DNA from: Spirosoma sp. KCTC 42546
Lineage (GTDB): Bacteria; Bacteroidota; Bacteroidia; Cytophagales; Spirosomataceae
Length of the DNA stretch: 64,000 bases
Reading direction: 5' to 3'
Assembly (NCBI RefSeq): GCF_006965485.1
Contig: NZ_CP041360.1
Location: 434,001-498,000, forward strand
A program made the translations under genes and the position numbers. The notes under the pieces are model-generated. The model searched no databases and was not told the origin of the DNA. It saw nothing but the letters and a program-made list of their open reading frames with translations. The first letter of the stretch is position 1; each line of letters begins with the position of its first letter. Positions 63,779-64,000 of this stretch are shown here, piece by piece.

Positions 63779-64000
63779 TTAACTCATTAAATCAACAGGC
63801 TGTGCATCATGCAGATGAACCTGCACATGAATCTGTGAACCACGACCGGGCGCTACATCGAACGTCACGTGTCCGTTCACGACATTCAGTCGGCTCTCAA
63901 TATTGCGAAGCCCCAATCCTCCCTGTTTGTTTTCCATGACAGCATCGAAGTCAAAGCCCACCCCATCATCCATTACCGATAACCGAATCTCTTTTTCGAA
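63779..64000 (-). CDS. Sensor histidine kinase (HATPase domain), N-terminus beyond window
   Basis: The frame is open from the right edge to the TAA at 63779 (73 residues visible). The N and G boxes, RLSVMDDGVGFDFD and KQGGLGLRNIESRLNVVNG, are typical of NarX/DesK-type HATPase domains (HisKA_3 family), which fits its LuxR-type response regulator partner. The sensor part is not visible. Confidence 0.9.
   Translation of the reverse strand, partial: FEKEIRLSVMDDGVGFDFDAVMENKQGGLGLRNIESRLNVVNGHVTFDVAPGRGSQIHVQVHLHDAQPVDLMS

Overview
The window looks like chromosome of a Bacteroidetes member of the Cytophagales, most like Spirosoma and its relatives. The evidence is two SusC/SusD pairs, a giant secreted surface protein with Ig-like 'YSVTVT' modules, a RemB/Wzi-like barrel, a DUF5916 protein, LytTR and LuxR-type regulators, and several TAnnTTTG-type -7 promoter elements. 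No rRNA, tRNA, CRISPR array, prophage or intact insertion sequence was seen. This placement is inference from gene content, not from a database search.

Region 1 (1-14835, minus) is one reading frame that stays open to the left edge. It encodes at least 4,945 residues of a secreted, probably type IX-exported surface protein. From the N-terminus it has a signal peptide, about eight parallel beta-helix blocks, Ig/MBG-like, CARDB and Calx-beta domains, a cysteine-rich middle, and a tail of Ig-like modules. Three sets of nearly identical in-frame tandem DNA repeats (549, 624/621 and 663 bp) indicate recent amplification.

Region 2 (15325-24066) holds an acetyltransferase, a secreted CMD-CMD-ABM fusion, an SDR/AraC pair, and a membrane-protein cluster (six-TM protein, HTH regulator, KefB-like small protein, DUF4153-like protein, class C serine hydrolase). 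One perfect 17-bp inverted repeat, ACTTTGAATTTCAAAGT, occurs three times in that cluster, which suggests a local regulon.

Region 3 (24067-45314, all minus) is the most interesting part. It is a 21-kb sugar-acid locus in the order lacI, enolase-superfamily dehydratase, susC, susD, ManD-type dehydratase, DgoD-type dehydratase, susC, susD, mutarotase-like protein, PQQ dehydrogenase with a cytochrome c domain, dgoK, KDPGal/KDPG aldolase, ExuT-like permease. All three dehydratases carry twin-arginine signals and complete metal/catalytic residue sets. This suggests that sugars imported by SusCD are oxidised and dehydrated in the periplasm. The 2-keto-3-deoxy acids would then be taken up, phosphorylated by DgoK and cleaved in the cytoplasm. 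Three LacI-type operators, long hairpins placed just after susD and dehydratase stop codons, and a 7-bp microsatellite next to the permease start suggest layered regulation.

Region 4 (45315-64000) is mostly housekeeping: acyl-CoA synthetase, LytTR regulator, CysM, PyrD, FtsK, LolA, Upp, RemB/Wzi-like protein, GmhA, DUF5916 protein, two TPM-domain proteins, LemA, an SDR lacking its catalytic Tyr-Lys, and a LuxR-type response regulator with the end of its histidine kinase. Convergent gene pairs here are separated by long near-perfect palindromes (up to 36-nt arms), some of which share sequence and look like a repeat family acting as bidirectional terminators.
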